DNA of 64,000 bases from Sepiola atlantica (Eukaryota > Mollusca > Cephalopoda > Sepiida > Sepiolidae). The notes under the pieces are model-generated. The model was not told the DNA's origin, did not search any database, and saw only the letters and a list, made by a program, of their open reading frames with translations. This document shows, in pieces, positions 47,423 through 58,129 of the stretch. Both the position numbers and the translations under genes were made by a program. The first letter of the stretch is position 1; every line of letters begins with the position of its first letter. Where the stretch lies: contig OY744519.1 in NCBI GenBank assembly GCA_963556195.1, positions 37,866,301 through 37,930,300 on the forward strand, given 5' to 3'.

Positions 47423-49564
47423 CTAAGGGGTTATGAGTGGATTACTAAGAAGGTGTAATCTGTTATGCCTACAGTTAATTGATGTTTCTTGTTTTTTGTT
47501 TAGAAGTTTGCCCCTATCGCTGAATTTAATTATTTCAAGTTTTTCTGTTAGGCAAAGGTAGCAAGGTGAGTTTAGGGAACCACAGGTGCTAGTTCTTCTA
47601 ATTGTGTTCCAAGTTACTGTTGGTGATAGGTTATTGTTGTATAGTTCCCAGTAATATATAGAAAGTGAGGTTCTTTTTTGATATGTAGGGTTATTAAAAG
47701 AACACTTATGTCCAGTATATCTTTCTTTGAAGGTAATACCAGCCATACCTATGTAGAATTTTTTCAGGGTTGGGTTTTCTTTAGTAGAGATGGTTGCTTG
47801 ATATACTGATTGGGTTATTTGGCAATTATGTTGTAATGGGCATTCTTTTTTGTTTGTGCAGTTACAGGCCTTGGTATTTGCTGTTTTAGTTGCGGTAGTT
47901 TTTTCATTTAGAATTTTGTTGTTATGTTTTTTTATTAATTTTTCTAAATTTTCACCACAGCTATAGCTTAATTTGAGGGTGTTTTTATTAAAGATTTTGT
48001 GCAGTATATTGTTGGGAGGGAAGTGTAGATTGATTAAGTCTAAGAATCTTTTACCGAGTTTGGTTTTAACCATGTTGTTATATGGGGGTGTGAACCAGAT
48101 AATTTTTCTACCCCTATTTTTGCGTCTGTTGTTGGGAGGTGTAGGTTTGGTGAATTTAATTTGGGTGTTTTTGTATCCACTTTGCTTTAACGCTTTATTG
48201 TAAAAGTCCTTGTGTTTGTTAAAAAATTCTTCATTAGAGGAGTTATCACTAATTCTTTTTTCGATTGATCTGGGGATGTGTTTAATAATGGTTTTTGGGT
48301 GGTTAGAGAGTGGGTGGACATAGATCGGGTTGGCATTGTCTTTAGTATACGGTTCATAAGTTTCTTTATCTAAGTTAAATGTTACGTCTAGAAAATTAAC
48401 TATTTTAATGTTAGATGTTATTTCTACTTTGAGATCTAATCTTTTCATTTCTCTAAGGATAATTTTTTTTACTCTTTCACATTTTTGTCCATTTGAGTTC
48501 TTTACTATTAGTAATCCGTCATCCCTATATAGGCCTATATCTTCAATGCTAATGTTTTTTGTGAGATTATATAGTATGTAAAGACCAACCAGATCAGTGA
48601 CTTCTGCTGAGTCCAGGGAACCCATAGAAACATCAAAAGATCCAAATTGATTACTTTTAGTCCATTGTTCATGTTTACAGATTAGTACTGTATTTCTGCA
48701 TTTTCGAATTATATTGATTTCATCTACAGAAATATCAGATAGAAGTGTGGCAAAATCGATAACGTTTTCAAAGGGTTCTTTAGAAATAGATGGGTAGTAG
48801 TTAATAATATCAAACTGGATGAATGAGCAATCAGTTTTATTTACTATTTTAAGGAACCAGTTTATTGTATCTGCAGTGTTTATCTATTGATTAAGTTTAT
48901 AGAATGTTTTTATCTGCTTATTTATTCTTTCTAAAATTTTTTTACTAATTTTCCCTATTTCCTGTCTTGTGGGGTTAATAAGTCTAGTGGTTGGTTTAGT
49001 TTGGAAGTCAGATTTGTGATCTTTGAGAAGAATATATGCTTCTTTTTCTTTTAGTTTACTTACTCTATCGCTGATCTTAAGTTTATCTGTGATAATTTTA
49101 CTATCGGTATTGATGTTGTGGACTAAATTAATATTAGATTTTTTGTAGTTTTTTGTGATGTTATTGTCAAGTAATTTGTAGTATTCTTGTGTGGTTAGTT
49201 TGTAGAAGTTTTGAGTTTTATCAGCTTTAGTTAGTATATATTTTGACCTATTAATTTCCTTAACTATTTTGTCTATTTTCTTTTGAAATGGGTTTTTTTT
49301 GTGGTGAAATGTGATGTCCCTAACAATATTCATTAAATCCATTTCGAACCCGTCAAGCTGTTCAACGTGGGGTGCAGTTCCTTGATTTTTAAATCCATAA
49401 TAATCCCTCGATTCGTTGCATGTAGATCTCTCCAGGAAAAAGCTAACTTTCCACTTCATCCTCCTCAAAAGTTCTTCAATCTTCATAATAAGTATAAGAA
49501 GATAGTTCCGTTTGTTGGTAGTCGGAATGTTTTTTAAGGAGGTATTAAAATTGTTTTTTTCCAT
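47423..49564 (-). pseudogene. PLE reverse transcriptase-GIY-YIG endonuclease, one internal stop codon
   Basis: Apart from one TAG at 48884-48886, the frame is open from an ATG at 49564 to a TAG at 47423 (712 sense codons). The N-terminal 226 codons end in the PLE RT fingers region (YILLKDHKSDFQTKPTTRLI). After the stop come motif A (FIQFDIINYYPSIS), motif B (QFGSFDVSMGSLDSAEVTDL) and motif C with the catalytic YRDDG. Then follow the FLDV strand, the SNHP segment and the IIWFTPPYN linker. A cysteine cluster (CNCTNKKECPLQHNC) precedes the GIY-YIG domain (KKFYIGMAGITFKERYTGHK), and the protein closes with C..C and NCRHNRLH. All catalytic residues I can check are present. The single amber codon is either a recent lesion or a read-through site. 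Confidence 0.88.
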
Positions 49565-49720
49565 GTATGCGAATTAATAATCCACGGTTTGGAAAGTGCT
49601 CAACAGTAATGGAGCCAAGATAATAATGGTAATAATCCAGGTGAAAAATATCCACAGGGTGGTAATCCAGAGAATTTTAACCGGGTTTATAAAAAGTGCT
49701 CAATATCAAAATAGAGCTTT

Positions 49721-49759
49721 ATATATGATAGTTTTATTTACACAGACATGTACAAAATC
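49721..49759 (-). repeat. PLE terminal direct repeat, 5' copy
   Basis: Identical to 44807-44845. On the sense strand it is the first sequence after the flanking (CT)n, so it marks the element's 5' end. Confidence 0.9.
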
Positions 49760-49790
49760 AGAGAGAGAGAGAGAAAGATATATATATATA

Positions 49791-49866
<76 letters not shown>
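49760..49866. repeat. Palindromic microsatellite (GA)n-(TA)n-(CT)n-(TA)n
   Basis: GA repeats, a short TA core and CT repeats can fold on themselves (49760-49826). A TA tract follows. The tract abuts the 5' end of the PLE. Confidence 0.95.
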
Positions 49867-49870
<4 letters not shown>

Positions 49871-50290
49871 AGCCGACTTAGAATATGTATACGTAATAAC
49901 CATTTCATTAGTTTCAAAACATTATGTTTTGTCTTTCTCTGGGAGTATGGTGCTGTTTTTGTGGCACCCAACTTAATGGTAAATTTTGTAACAATAATTA
50001 TATGCTCACGTAACAAAAACTGTTGCCTAAAATAGTCCAATAGTTTTCAACTGTACTAAGCACACACATGCAGAGCAGTTATTTTCTCTATTACACTCGG
50101 TCGTTTACTTATCAAAAAAAAATGAGGGGAGTAACGTGCGAATTTGGGTTGACGCACTCTCTAAATGATAAAGTTTACTAAAAATAATATAACACACCAT
50201 CTTGCTGAGAATATATATTCAAAACTACATAATGACTGGTTCATGAAGAGTTTTAGAAAATTGAAACATATATATATATGTATGTATATA

Positions 50291-50374
<84 letters not shown>

Positions 50375-51453
50375 TGTAGGTTTGTAATCCGAGGCTGTAG
50401 CAATGCGGTGTAGTTGCCGGAAGGTGGAGAGGGTGAACATAAACACACGAGAAGAGAAAACGAGTCTCAGAACGATTCATTATTATTTCCCGTAAAATCT
50501 GATTAAGTACCAGAATAGTTAATACTGTCAGGCAAATAAAAAGTTCGGCAAAAGGTAATCTTAAATTTTCGAAACAAAAACTTTCATTATCAAAAGACAT
50601 CAATTAAAGCTCGAAAAGGTCGAAAAAACGGGCAAAAACCGGAATCAAACTGTTGAAAAACTGCAGCAGAGTATTGGGAGTAGGAACGCACAAAATGTCA
50701 AAATTAAATTAAATAATTATTCAGCTAAAGTTAACATCTTATTAACATTTGTTTATTTATATTCCAATTATTATAATTTTATATATTTTTTTACTTTGTA
50801 TGATTTATTAACTTTTCTTTAGTTATTTAATTCTAAATTTAAATTTACGTGTGAGCCGTTATTATTATATGGGTAGCCAAAGGGGGATAACTTAGAACAA
50901 ACGGAATATGTTTATAAATGAGAGTTGAAATTTGAGAAGAAATTTACATAAATTGTGGAAAGAATTAATGTCATGAGGGTGGGAAGGAACCGTTGGAACG
51001 GGATGGGGGGAATAAGAGGAAACGTTGAAAGGGAAGAGGGGGGAATTAAGAGATAACATAAAAATATATATACACATATATATACATATAAAGTGTTAAT
51101 ATCTAAATACATAGTTATTTTATTTAAGGTATTTCAAGGGTATAATATTCCTAGAACTAAGTTTATATACATTTATTCTATTTATTTATTTATTTTTTAT
51201 TTATTTTTTCCTTTGTTATTTTTATTTATTTATATATTTATTTATTATTTTATTATCATGATTTCTCTTTTTTTTCTTTTTTATTTATTTATTTATTTAC
51301 TATTACTATTTTACATTTTATTATTTTATTTTATTGAATTTCAAACTTTAGTTTAGGGATTATAAATGTATCCGCATATACATACACACACACATGAGAA
51401 TACACCCATATATACATACATGTATATATGTATACATATATACGAGGCCTACA

Positions 51454-51458
<5 letters not shown>
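49867..51458. other. Stretch with simple repeats only
   Basis: It contains (TA)n at about 50268-50372, a GGGAAGAGGGG-rich patch near 50980-51050 and TTTA-rich sequence at 51178-51340. No gene recognised. Confidence 0.6.

Positions 51459-51517
<59 letters not shown>
51459..51517. repeat. (TA)n microsatellite
   Basis: TA dinucleotides followed by GGGAAAGAGAGAG. Confidence 0.96.
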
Positions 51518-51520
<3 letters not shown>

Positions 51521-51761
51521 AAAGAGAGAGAAAGTTATGCATAAAGTGTATATTATGCCATTCTTGTTTATATTTATGTCTATAATTTAAAATGTTTTAT
51601 TTATACATATGTAACATGTAAAAAGTAAACACAGGATAAGAGGCATTGAGTTTTGGGGTGGATGACGCTGGCAAATAAAAGGAAGAAGGAGGATGCAAAG
51701 GCAAGGAAGTTGGGGTGGGAGTGTGAAAATGTAAGAATCAGAGGATGAAAGGGGAAGACAA

Positions 51762-52530
51762 CTAAAATCTGTTATTCAAAGTTAAACGAAATTTAGAGAT
51801 TAGAATAGCTTTCGAAATTCGAAGCTGACCGATATTGCCGACAGAGTTGAGAATGCGGACACTAATAGAGCGATGTGTGCTGCCACATGATATGTTTGTG
51901 GAAGGAAGAAATGTCGGTGTTCAGATGCTCTTTAATGCGTTGGTGTAGAGGCCGAACGGTACTACCGATGTAGAACTTTTGACACTCAGCGCATTGTAGG
52001 TTGTACACTGTATAGGTGCGGAGGCAGAGGCAAGAGTTGGGGATGGGGCAATTAGCTAGAGAGCAGGGGTCCGGGGTGTATTGGCTTTTTTTGGATAAAT
52101 GTTGTCGGAGAGAAGTGCCTGTGTATGAGAGCTGTATGTTAAGAATCTCACTACGTATAGCATTGCGGATAGCGGAAGTGATACGGTCGCTAAAAAAGGG
52201 GAGCTTAAGGAAGGAAGTGTTTGAGAGTGTGTGGTGTCTACGTCTTTTGGTGTTGTTGAGGCTAGATATGGTTGTGAGGAGGAACCCGTTGGTTAATGTT
52301 TTATCTGAAGTAGACGAACATTTGTCCTGTATGCGGGTGATTTCGATGTGTGCGTAACTAATTTTGGATGTGAGGGGTAGTGCGGATTTGTAGTGGATGA
52401 AGAGGTTCCTGCAGGCTGGTTTTCTACAGAAAGTGGCGTGGAGAGATTCGTCGTCATTAATGCTATGTTAATGTCTAGAAGTCAAAGGTGGCCTGAGGTG
52501 TTGGGATGTTCGATGGTGAATTTAATGTAT
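51762..52530 (-). pseudogene. C-terminal fragment of a third PLE lineage (GIY-YIG)
   Basis: The main open stretch is 52461-51862 on the - strand (199 sense codons, no early ATG). It starts with the post-RT segment INDDESLHATFCRKPACRN and FIHYKSALPLTSK. It continues to a cysteine cluster (CSLANCPIPNSCLC) and the GIY-YIG motif (VYNLQCAECQKFYIGSTVRP, LHQRIKEHL). One frameshift after HKH and one near LLDINIA at the upstream side break it. With the shift, text continues to a natural end (ISKAILISKFRLTLNN) at 51762. The C-x2-C just before YIGS and the EH after it are typical. The sequence is clearly a different lineage from the 48-kb PLE. Confidence 0.8.
52215..52272. repeat. 58-bp segment duplicated at 52790-52847
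   Basis: An exact 58-bp direct match between the PLE fragment and the downstream tandem repeat. This copy lies in continuous PLE coding text, so it is the source. Confidence 0.95.
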
Positions 52531-52789
52531 TAATAATATTAATATATATATAATCCAGGTAAAACATGAGCTGTGAAACAGCGAAACAGTCTGTATGTGG
52601 ATGACTATATAAAGCTCCTTCCCGGGGTAGAGCTTAATTTGTAAGGATATCGTCAACTGCCATTAGCTTTAAGGCATAGCTCAGTAGGTAAAACTGATTC
52701 GAGCCACGGCAATTGTAATGTTTACATTGAGATATGTCTTACATTCAGTCAGTGTCGCATGGTAGCGGAGGGGTTAGAAGCGCCGAAGC

Positions 52790-52847
52790 AAGTGTTTGAG
52801 AGTGTGTGGTGTCTACGTCTTTTGGTGTTGTTGAGGCTAGATATGGT
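52790..52847. repeat. 58-bp PLE patch inside the first retrozyme-like unit
   Basis: Identical to 52215-52272 and absent from the second unit, where GCGCCGA continues directly to CCGTC. It is therefore an insertion into unit 1. Confidence 0.93.
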
Positions 52848-52897
52848 CAGCTCGACGGTCGAGTTTCAATCCCGGCTTGAGGGACTAACTGGTCTAG

Positions 52898-52940
52898 CCG
52901 CACTGATGAACTGTGAAACAGCGAAACAGTCTGTATGTGG
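52898..52940 (+). ncRNA. Minimal type I hammerhead ribozyme
   Basis: Stem I is CCGCA (52898-52902) with TGTGG (52936-52940), including one G-T wobble. CTGATGA is at 52903-52909. Stem II is ACTGT with ACAGC around GAA, with a mismatch only at the base; the sister unit has GCTGT, which pairs perfectly. GAAA is at 52923-52926. The very short stem III is ACA with TGT around GTC. The cleavage base is A52935 in a GTA triplet. The first unit's copy lacks its 5' half (starts ATGAG at 52566). The third is split by about 25 bp of unit sequence. Confidence 0.8.
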
Positions 52941-53208
52941 ATGACTATATAAAGCTTCCTCCCGGGGTAGAGCTTAATTTATAAGGATATCGTCAACTGC
53001 CATTAGCTTTAAGGCATAGCTCATTAGGTAAAACTAATTCGAGCCACAGCATTGAGATATATCTTACATTCAGTCAGTGTCGCATGATAACGTTAGAAGC
53101 GCCGACCGTCAGATGTCCCGGCTGTAGGCACTAACTGGTCTAGCCGCACTGATGAGCTGCGGGGTAGAGCTTAATTTATAAGGAATGTGAAACAGTATGT
53201 ATGTGGAT

Positions 53209-53226
53209 ATATATATATATATATAT
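53209..53226. repeat. Short (TA)n at the end of the tandem units
   Basis: TA dinucleotides directly after the last partial unit. Confidence 0.9.
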
Positions 53227-53332
53227 GCACCTTATGAATTTACAAAAAGAGAAGATGCACAAATTACTCATCGCTTGCTAGGAATATATATATTCAATAA
53301 ATTATAATGATTAATTAGTTGACGAGATTACC

Positions 53333-53395
<63 letters not shown>
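53333..53395. repeat. (TA)n microsatellite
   Basis: Uninterrupted TA dinucleotides. Confidence 0.96.
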
Positions 53396-53397
<2 letters not shown>

Positions 53398-53399
53398 AT

Positions 53400-54880
53400 T
53401 GTTAACTGTTGAATTAAACTAAAGATAATTGAATTATCGTTTTATAATAATCTATCGTAATAATATGAAGCTCAATATATTTAATAGAACAATCAATTCT
53501 AGAGATGAAAGATGAGAATAAAAAATTGTAAAGATACAATGTTTATCATAAAAAGTTCAAAGAAAGAACATTCATATACTTAATTCATGAATTTCAAAGA
53601 TAAACTGTAACCGGGTGATATGTCCAGCATTTAAGCTTGTGATTTAATTAGGAAGTCTATTAGAGAGGGTGTCTCAATTAAAAATACTTTAAACGTAACG
53701 ACTAACACAAATACTTTATTTAATTGTTCAAATTTGAGTTTTACAATTATCAAACCGAAAACGACGTAACCAGGTCGGAAACGTAAAGTTAAGGTCACTC
53801 GTCCGGCAGGGTAAATAACGAAATTTCTCAGGTTGTCATCCAGCAAAATATTCGAAACACTAGCACTGAAACTATAACTAATTGAACCAAAGCTTTGCAT
53901 ATCATTGTGATGAAATGCTATGTGAATAGTGATCCATTTCAGATAAAACATGGCCAACGAATGCACTAAGGCTGGAATGAGCATGACCTGTTTTAATTAA
54001 CGGAGCGAAAATCCACAGGGCAACCATGTGTGATTATAACGAATAAATAATTATCTGCTATTGTAATCAAAGTACCTAAACGAGAAATAGAGAGAGAAGA
54101 CTAAAGTAGGGTTGAGACAAATTCAATTGATTTAATTGAAGATGAAACAACAACTAACTCTGCAAACGAAATAGTATCATTGACGGCGATCAGGCTGTGT
54201 CTTTAAACACAATTGCTCACTGTATGATCGAACAAGAAATGACAGAAAATATATCGATATATTCAGATTTTCGAGGTGAAATTGAAAGTGGATCATTTAG
54301 AACAGCCTCAGAACCGAATTTGTCAATAATAAAAAGCAAACTTTAACCGCAGAAGTTAATTAAATCTTGCCATTTTTAATAATAAATAATCTTAATCATT
54401 TCAATAACAACATATATGCTTCCAATACTGTATTAGAGATACACAGAATACAAATGCGGAAAACATAAAATAAAAAGACCTGGTGGCGTAAACATGTATA
54501 TGCGCAGATAAAACAAATGTGAAGTAATTGAATTAAGGTAAGGGCTTAAAATAAAAACGCAATCAAATGTCAGGGTGCTTGTGAAATACTTTTCCGTAAG
54601 TTGGCACACACTAGAAAAAGTTTAAAATTTGTAATTAACGAACTGAAATTCTGTGTTGTACTTAAAACCGCCACAGTTTAGCGTTACAGTTACGGAATAG
54701 ACAAGTGTTGAGAACAAGTGTCCGACAACAATCAGAAACATTTTTGAAACCTAGAGGACATTTCAAGATACCATGGCGTTATATATTATGCTGAGAGATG
54801 TCCTGCATTCACAAAAAACATTAAATAGAATAAGGTAAAACATCAAGAATATGCAGAATGGATGAAGAACATTGAAAAGG
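53400..54880. other. AT-rich stretch, nothing recognised
   Basis: The 117-codon - strand frame at 53984-53631 has no motif I know. No repeat family was identified. Confidence 0.45.
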
Positions 54881-54882
54881 CA

Positions 54883-54918
54883 GGTTAGGGTAAAGGTTAG
54901 GGTAGGGTAGGGTTAGGT
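54883..54918. repeat. Short degenerate TTAGGG-like tract
   Basis: GGTTAGGGTAAAGGTTAGGG continues with two GGTA-type units and a final GGTTAGG. It resembles an interstitial telomere-type repeat of about five units, and chance is possible at this length. Confidence 0.5.
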
Positions 54919-55342
54919 GAAAATCATTTAAAGAAACGTTGACTCTAGAGTAGAACAACAAGCAAACATTACTGTTGACATGCTGAAGAGCGAGGTTTTA
55001 AAAGCTTTCAAATTAGAAAACAAATATACTAGTTTTAAAAAACTTCCGCTCTTAACTAACTACTTGCATAGATGCTAATTAAATGTTTGATGACAGTTAG
55101 CTGCCCTGAATAGCTGACAAATGTCATTACAGTGTTGATCACGAAAGCTAAGAGAAAATAGGTGAAGTGAGAATAATACGACTAATAACTATCCACTGAT
55201 GTATGTTGAAACTATACACGAGCATATTTTCCAAGTGCATCCGTGGCCATTTTGTAAAAAAATATTTTTACATGAAGAACGGGAAGGCTGCTGAAAAGAA
55301 TAACGTAGCACAAAAGATCAGAATTGTCCCCGATATTTAAAC

Positions 55343-55609
55343 AGCTTATAGAATAGTATGACTAACTGGAAAACCAATTTACATGTTGCATTATGTAAAG
55401 TGAACATCGAGAGCGAAGTTATCCAGGGGAATAGCCTTATTCCTCTTCTATCTGTCGTAAGCTTGATTCCGATGACACTTATCTTTCAGAAAGTAGATGC
55501 GGGATATGAACTTAGGAAAAAACTACCTACAGCCAACCACATTTTATTCATGGGTTGCCTTTTACCTTTTGTTAAGAATGTAAACATACTTGATATCCTA
55601 GTATCATAA
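55343..55609 (+). pseudogene. RT fragment of the R2/R4-like LINE
   Basis: SMTNWKTNL, then EVIQGNSLIPLLSVVSLIPM, stand where working relatives read a GIFQGDSLSPLLF-type box. NHILFMGCLLPF stands where they have NHLLFMDDLKL, so the two catalytic aspartates of the RT are replaced by Gly-Cys. The text is inactive but clearly recognisable. Confidence 0.68.
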
Positions 55610-56539
55610 CAACATTAATATATCGGTGAGTCTGCAGTTTTTTTTCAATGTTATGTTTGATAGACCTAACACGAATCGCTTGTTCCTAGGCTACCATTAG
55701 TAACTCTCACTAGTGATTTAGAAATACCTTTGGCAAATTACTAGCCTATGATGCAAATGTAAATGCAAATGGGATTCTGGAAATATAAAAACATCAAAGT
55801 CTACAGTAAAGAGTAGTCTGTCATTCGAAAGATTGCAATGTTTACATGTACTCTGATGACAAGTATAATGAATACCGTCGGAGTATTCAGTGATGATATA
55901 CGAATGACATTTAGCATAACTAAATGCGCTATTCGTATCATAAAAAAGAAATAAACTCGTCCACTTTGCTGACGTTGAACTCCCAACATATGATCTAATA
56001 AAGAATGTTAACAGTGGATAGGCGACATATATAAGAAATATTTGTAGAAGCATATAAGATCAAAAACAAGGAAATACAAAATCAGGTCACAGCTTAATAT
56101 ATCAGAAGACGAATAGTTATTCTAAAATCGCACCTCCACAGTCAGAATATAATATATGCTATTAATGCCAGAGCAGTAGCTTTACTTATATATACACTCC
56201 TGGCATATTAGCCTGCAATGTAAATGCACTAAAAGGTTTAGACACACACACCACGGAAAACACTTACGATCTATGGAGCTTTTTAAAGGAAAGGAGATGC
56301 AAATCGATTTCACTTACCTGGAGAGAAATCTGGACGAGGTTTACATAGTGTTTAATCTGTTATCAATATAGAAGAAGTTTGGTTATCTAAATATATTTCT
56401 GAGAGAAATGCAGTTCTTCTTTGCGACGTGAAAGGGGAATAACTACTAATAAGTGGGGCGACAAACACAGACATGAAACATTACACAGTGTATTCTTTTA
56501 GAATTCGGAATTTCTAAGTATCGGGAGTTGTTACTGGTT

Positions 56540-57066
56540 TGCTAGAGGTGAATTAAAAAGATCTACTGAGATTATCTACATGATAGCCTAGAAATAAGCA
56601 GCTCGCATTACGTCCATCGAACATGAAATTGACAAAACTGCTGAATCACCGATATATAGATTTTGTTGTGAAAGAGAAAACCTCGTAGTCTATATTGTAT
56701 CAGAATGCCCTAAGATACCACAACTTCAATATACAAAAATAAAGACACGATAATGCCGCTTAGGTATTACACTGGTATTTATGCAAAATCTATGAATTGG
56801 AAACATATGAGACGTGGTATGACCAGGAGCCGGAAGTATTCCAGGGGAAAGACAATGTCAAATTTCTTTGCAACATGCGCATACAAAATGAAAAGTTTCT
56901 TCGATATTACAAATTCGACGTCCTCTTCCAAAGCAAAAACAAACGCACTTTCCTAATCATACACATAGCTTGCCTCTTCGATATCAGAGTGATTGAGAAC
57001 GAACGAGAAAACATAAATAAGTATCAAGATTTTAAATGTTATTCTGATAAGAACAATCTAACTTGA
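56540..57066 (+). pseudogene. C-terminal region of the R2/R4-like LINE (zinc knuckle and endonuclease)
   Basis: GELKRSTEIIYMIA is followed by SPIYRFCCERENLVVYIVSE, a decayed form of the SPLCR.C...ETV.HI...C knuckle (near 56644-56710). In another frame come WYDQEPEVF (56815 on), FDVLFQSKNKRTFLIIHIAC and NKYQDFK. These stand for the PD...IIDVA.P.D.RV..KE.EK..KYQDLK block of the nuclease. The key Asp of IIDVA is His here. At least two frame changes and several stops are present. Confidence 0.68.
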
Positions 57067-57079
57067 GCTCAATGGGTGA

Positions 57080-58128
57080 CCTAAACGGGTCACATTTTAT
57101 TAGTAGACATTTAACGCAATCTGGAGGTTAAATATTACTTAATGCGTACAAGAGCATGATAGGAATAAGATATTGTCTTCCGTAATAGATGATGCTAACT
57201 AATACATAGAAAAAAAAACTTGACTAAGAAGCGCAAATAGTGTATATGTACAACACGCGTAGAAGATATCAAAAGAAAATGCATTTGATGCAATTAAAAA
57301 ACGAAAATAAGATATGCACTGTACTTGGCAATATTTTACTAACACCAAACAGGCTGATGGAACCAAATGCTCATCTCATAAATAACTGCGCAGTGCCAGA
57401 ATAAAACAGCTGATTATTTTATTCTTCCTACATAGTGGCAATGTTTACTAGATGGAAATTATCAACCGACAATATAAAATATCATGTTAATACATAGAAA
57501 TCATTAAACACTATGTATCCGGTACCCAAGAATTATATGTTGGCGCAAAACATACATTAGAAAATTTGCAATTTAATATGAAAGTAAATGCAAGTAATCG
57601 ATCAAGTGATCCGGTTATAAAAGAAATGACCAGCAACCATTTTATCGGATTTTCCTATACACACAGACACTTAAATATGTATGTTTTCATATGCAGTTTT
57701 ATACAGTGTTCACACACATATGTTTATATAAGAATCTAGAAATAAATATAACAATAATATGCCAGATGGCATCATTCATAAGTCTAGTGTTAAAATAAAT
57801 AAATAGTAAAATGAAATAATTTTAAATGTGTACGATAGTACATGTCTTAGAACATAAAAGTAACTTTTTTTTTACAACCACTACCCCCAACTACGAAAGG
57901 GTTTCTCTACGTAGCATTAGATGAGAATCCAATATGTATGCGTGTGCAGTATAACTACTATGTCACCATTACCGTCTTTTGCTGTTTAGGTGTGATCCGG
58001 GCGGAAAATTATATACAGAAGATATCATAATAAACAATTATTAATAAATGGGTGTTCCGATTTCACACTCATATGAAAAGCTCTGCGCATGCCTGTACCA
58101 TCTAGCTTTGGAAAAAAACCATTAAAGT
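57080..58128. other. AT-rich stretch, nothing recognised
   Basis: No gene, RNA or repeat that I can support. Confidence 0.45.
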
Positions 58129-58129
58129 C

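Larger units (their letters stand above)
44807..49759 (-). mobile_element. Penelope-like element, nearly intact, with 39-bp terminal direct repeats
   Basis: An identical 39-bp string occupies 44807-44845 and 49721-49759. Between them, on the - strand, lie a leader of about 150 bp, a 714-codon reading frame with a single internal stop (49564-47423), and a long 3' region full of (AAT)n. A hammerhead fold at 44844-44910 follows, directly before the 3' copy of the repeat. TA or GA/CT/TA tracts flank the element. The protein has PLE-type RT motifs followed by a GIY-YIG endonuclease, so it belongs to the endonuclease-positive PLEs. I do not assign the subgroup. Confidence 0.85.
52566..53205 (+). 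repeat. Retrozyme-like tandem units (two full, one partial) with hammerheads
   Basis: The phrase CTGTGAAACAGCGAAACAGT followed by CTGTATGTGGATGACTATAT begins at 52571 and 52911 and recurs in broken form near 53186. Each unit then has GGGGTAGAGCTTAATTT, an AAGGCATAGCTCA..AGGTAAAACT block, GATTCGAGCCAC, a TTAGAAGCGCCGA block and CTGGTCTAGCCGCACTGATG. Predicted cut to cut, unit 1 is 340 bp, or 282 bp without its 58-bp insert. Unit 2 is about 270 bp. tRNA-like A-box and B-box strings (TAGCTCA.TAGG, GATTCGAGCC) occur but are too close together for a tRNA. Tandem 170-400-bp repeats with hammerheads are the hallmark of metazoan retrozymes. Confidence 0.72.
54950..57070 (+). mobile_element. Degenerate R2/R4-like LINE (C-terminal restriction-like endonuclease type)
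   Basis: RT and C-terminal motifs appear in order on the + strand, in shifting frames. The 5' limit is not visible; 54950 is a guess. The 3' limit is set by the last readable motif. The combination of a GIFQGDSLSPLLF-type RT box, a CCHC-like knuckle and a PD-(D/E)xK-like C-terminus is typical of LINEs with a restriction-enzyme-like nuclease. Confidence 0.65.

Noticed and set aside
52016..52357. 113-codon + strand frame
   Set aside because: It is antisense to the GIY-YIG fragment. Its similarity to the frame at 52759-52944 comes only from the copied 58-bp patch.
52680..52720. tRNA gene in the tandem units
   Set aside because: A-box and B-box strings are only about 20 bp apart and no acceptor or anticodon stem can form.
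53631..53984. 117-codon - strand frame
   Set aside because: No motif or context. Length is within chance for this much sequence.
54883..54918. True telomere or chromosome end
   Set aside because: Only about five irregular TTAGGG-like units in the middle of ordinary sequence.
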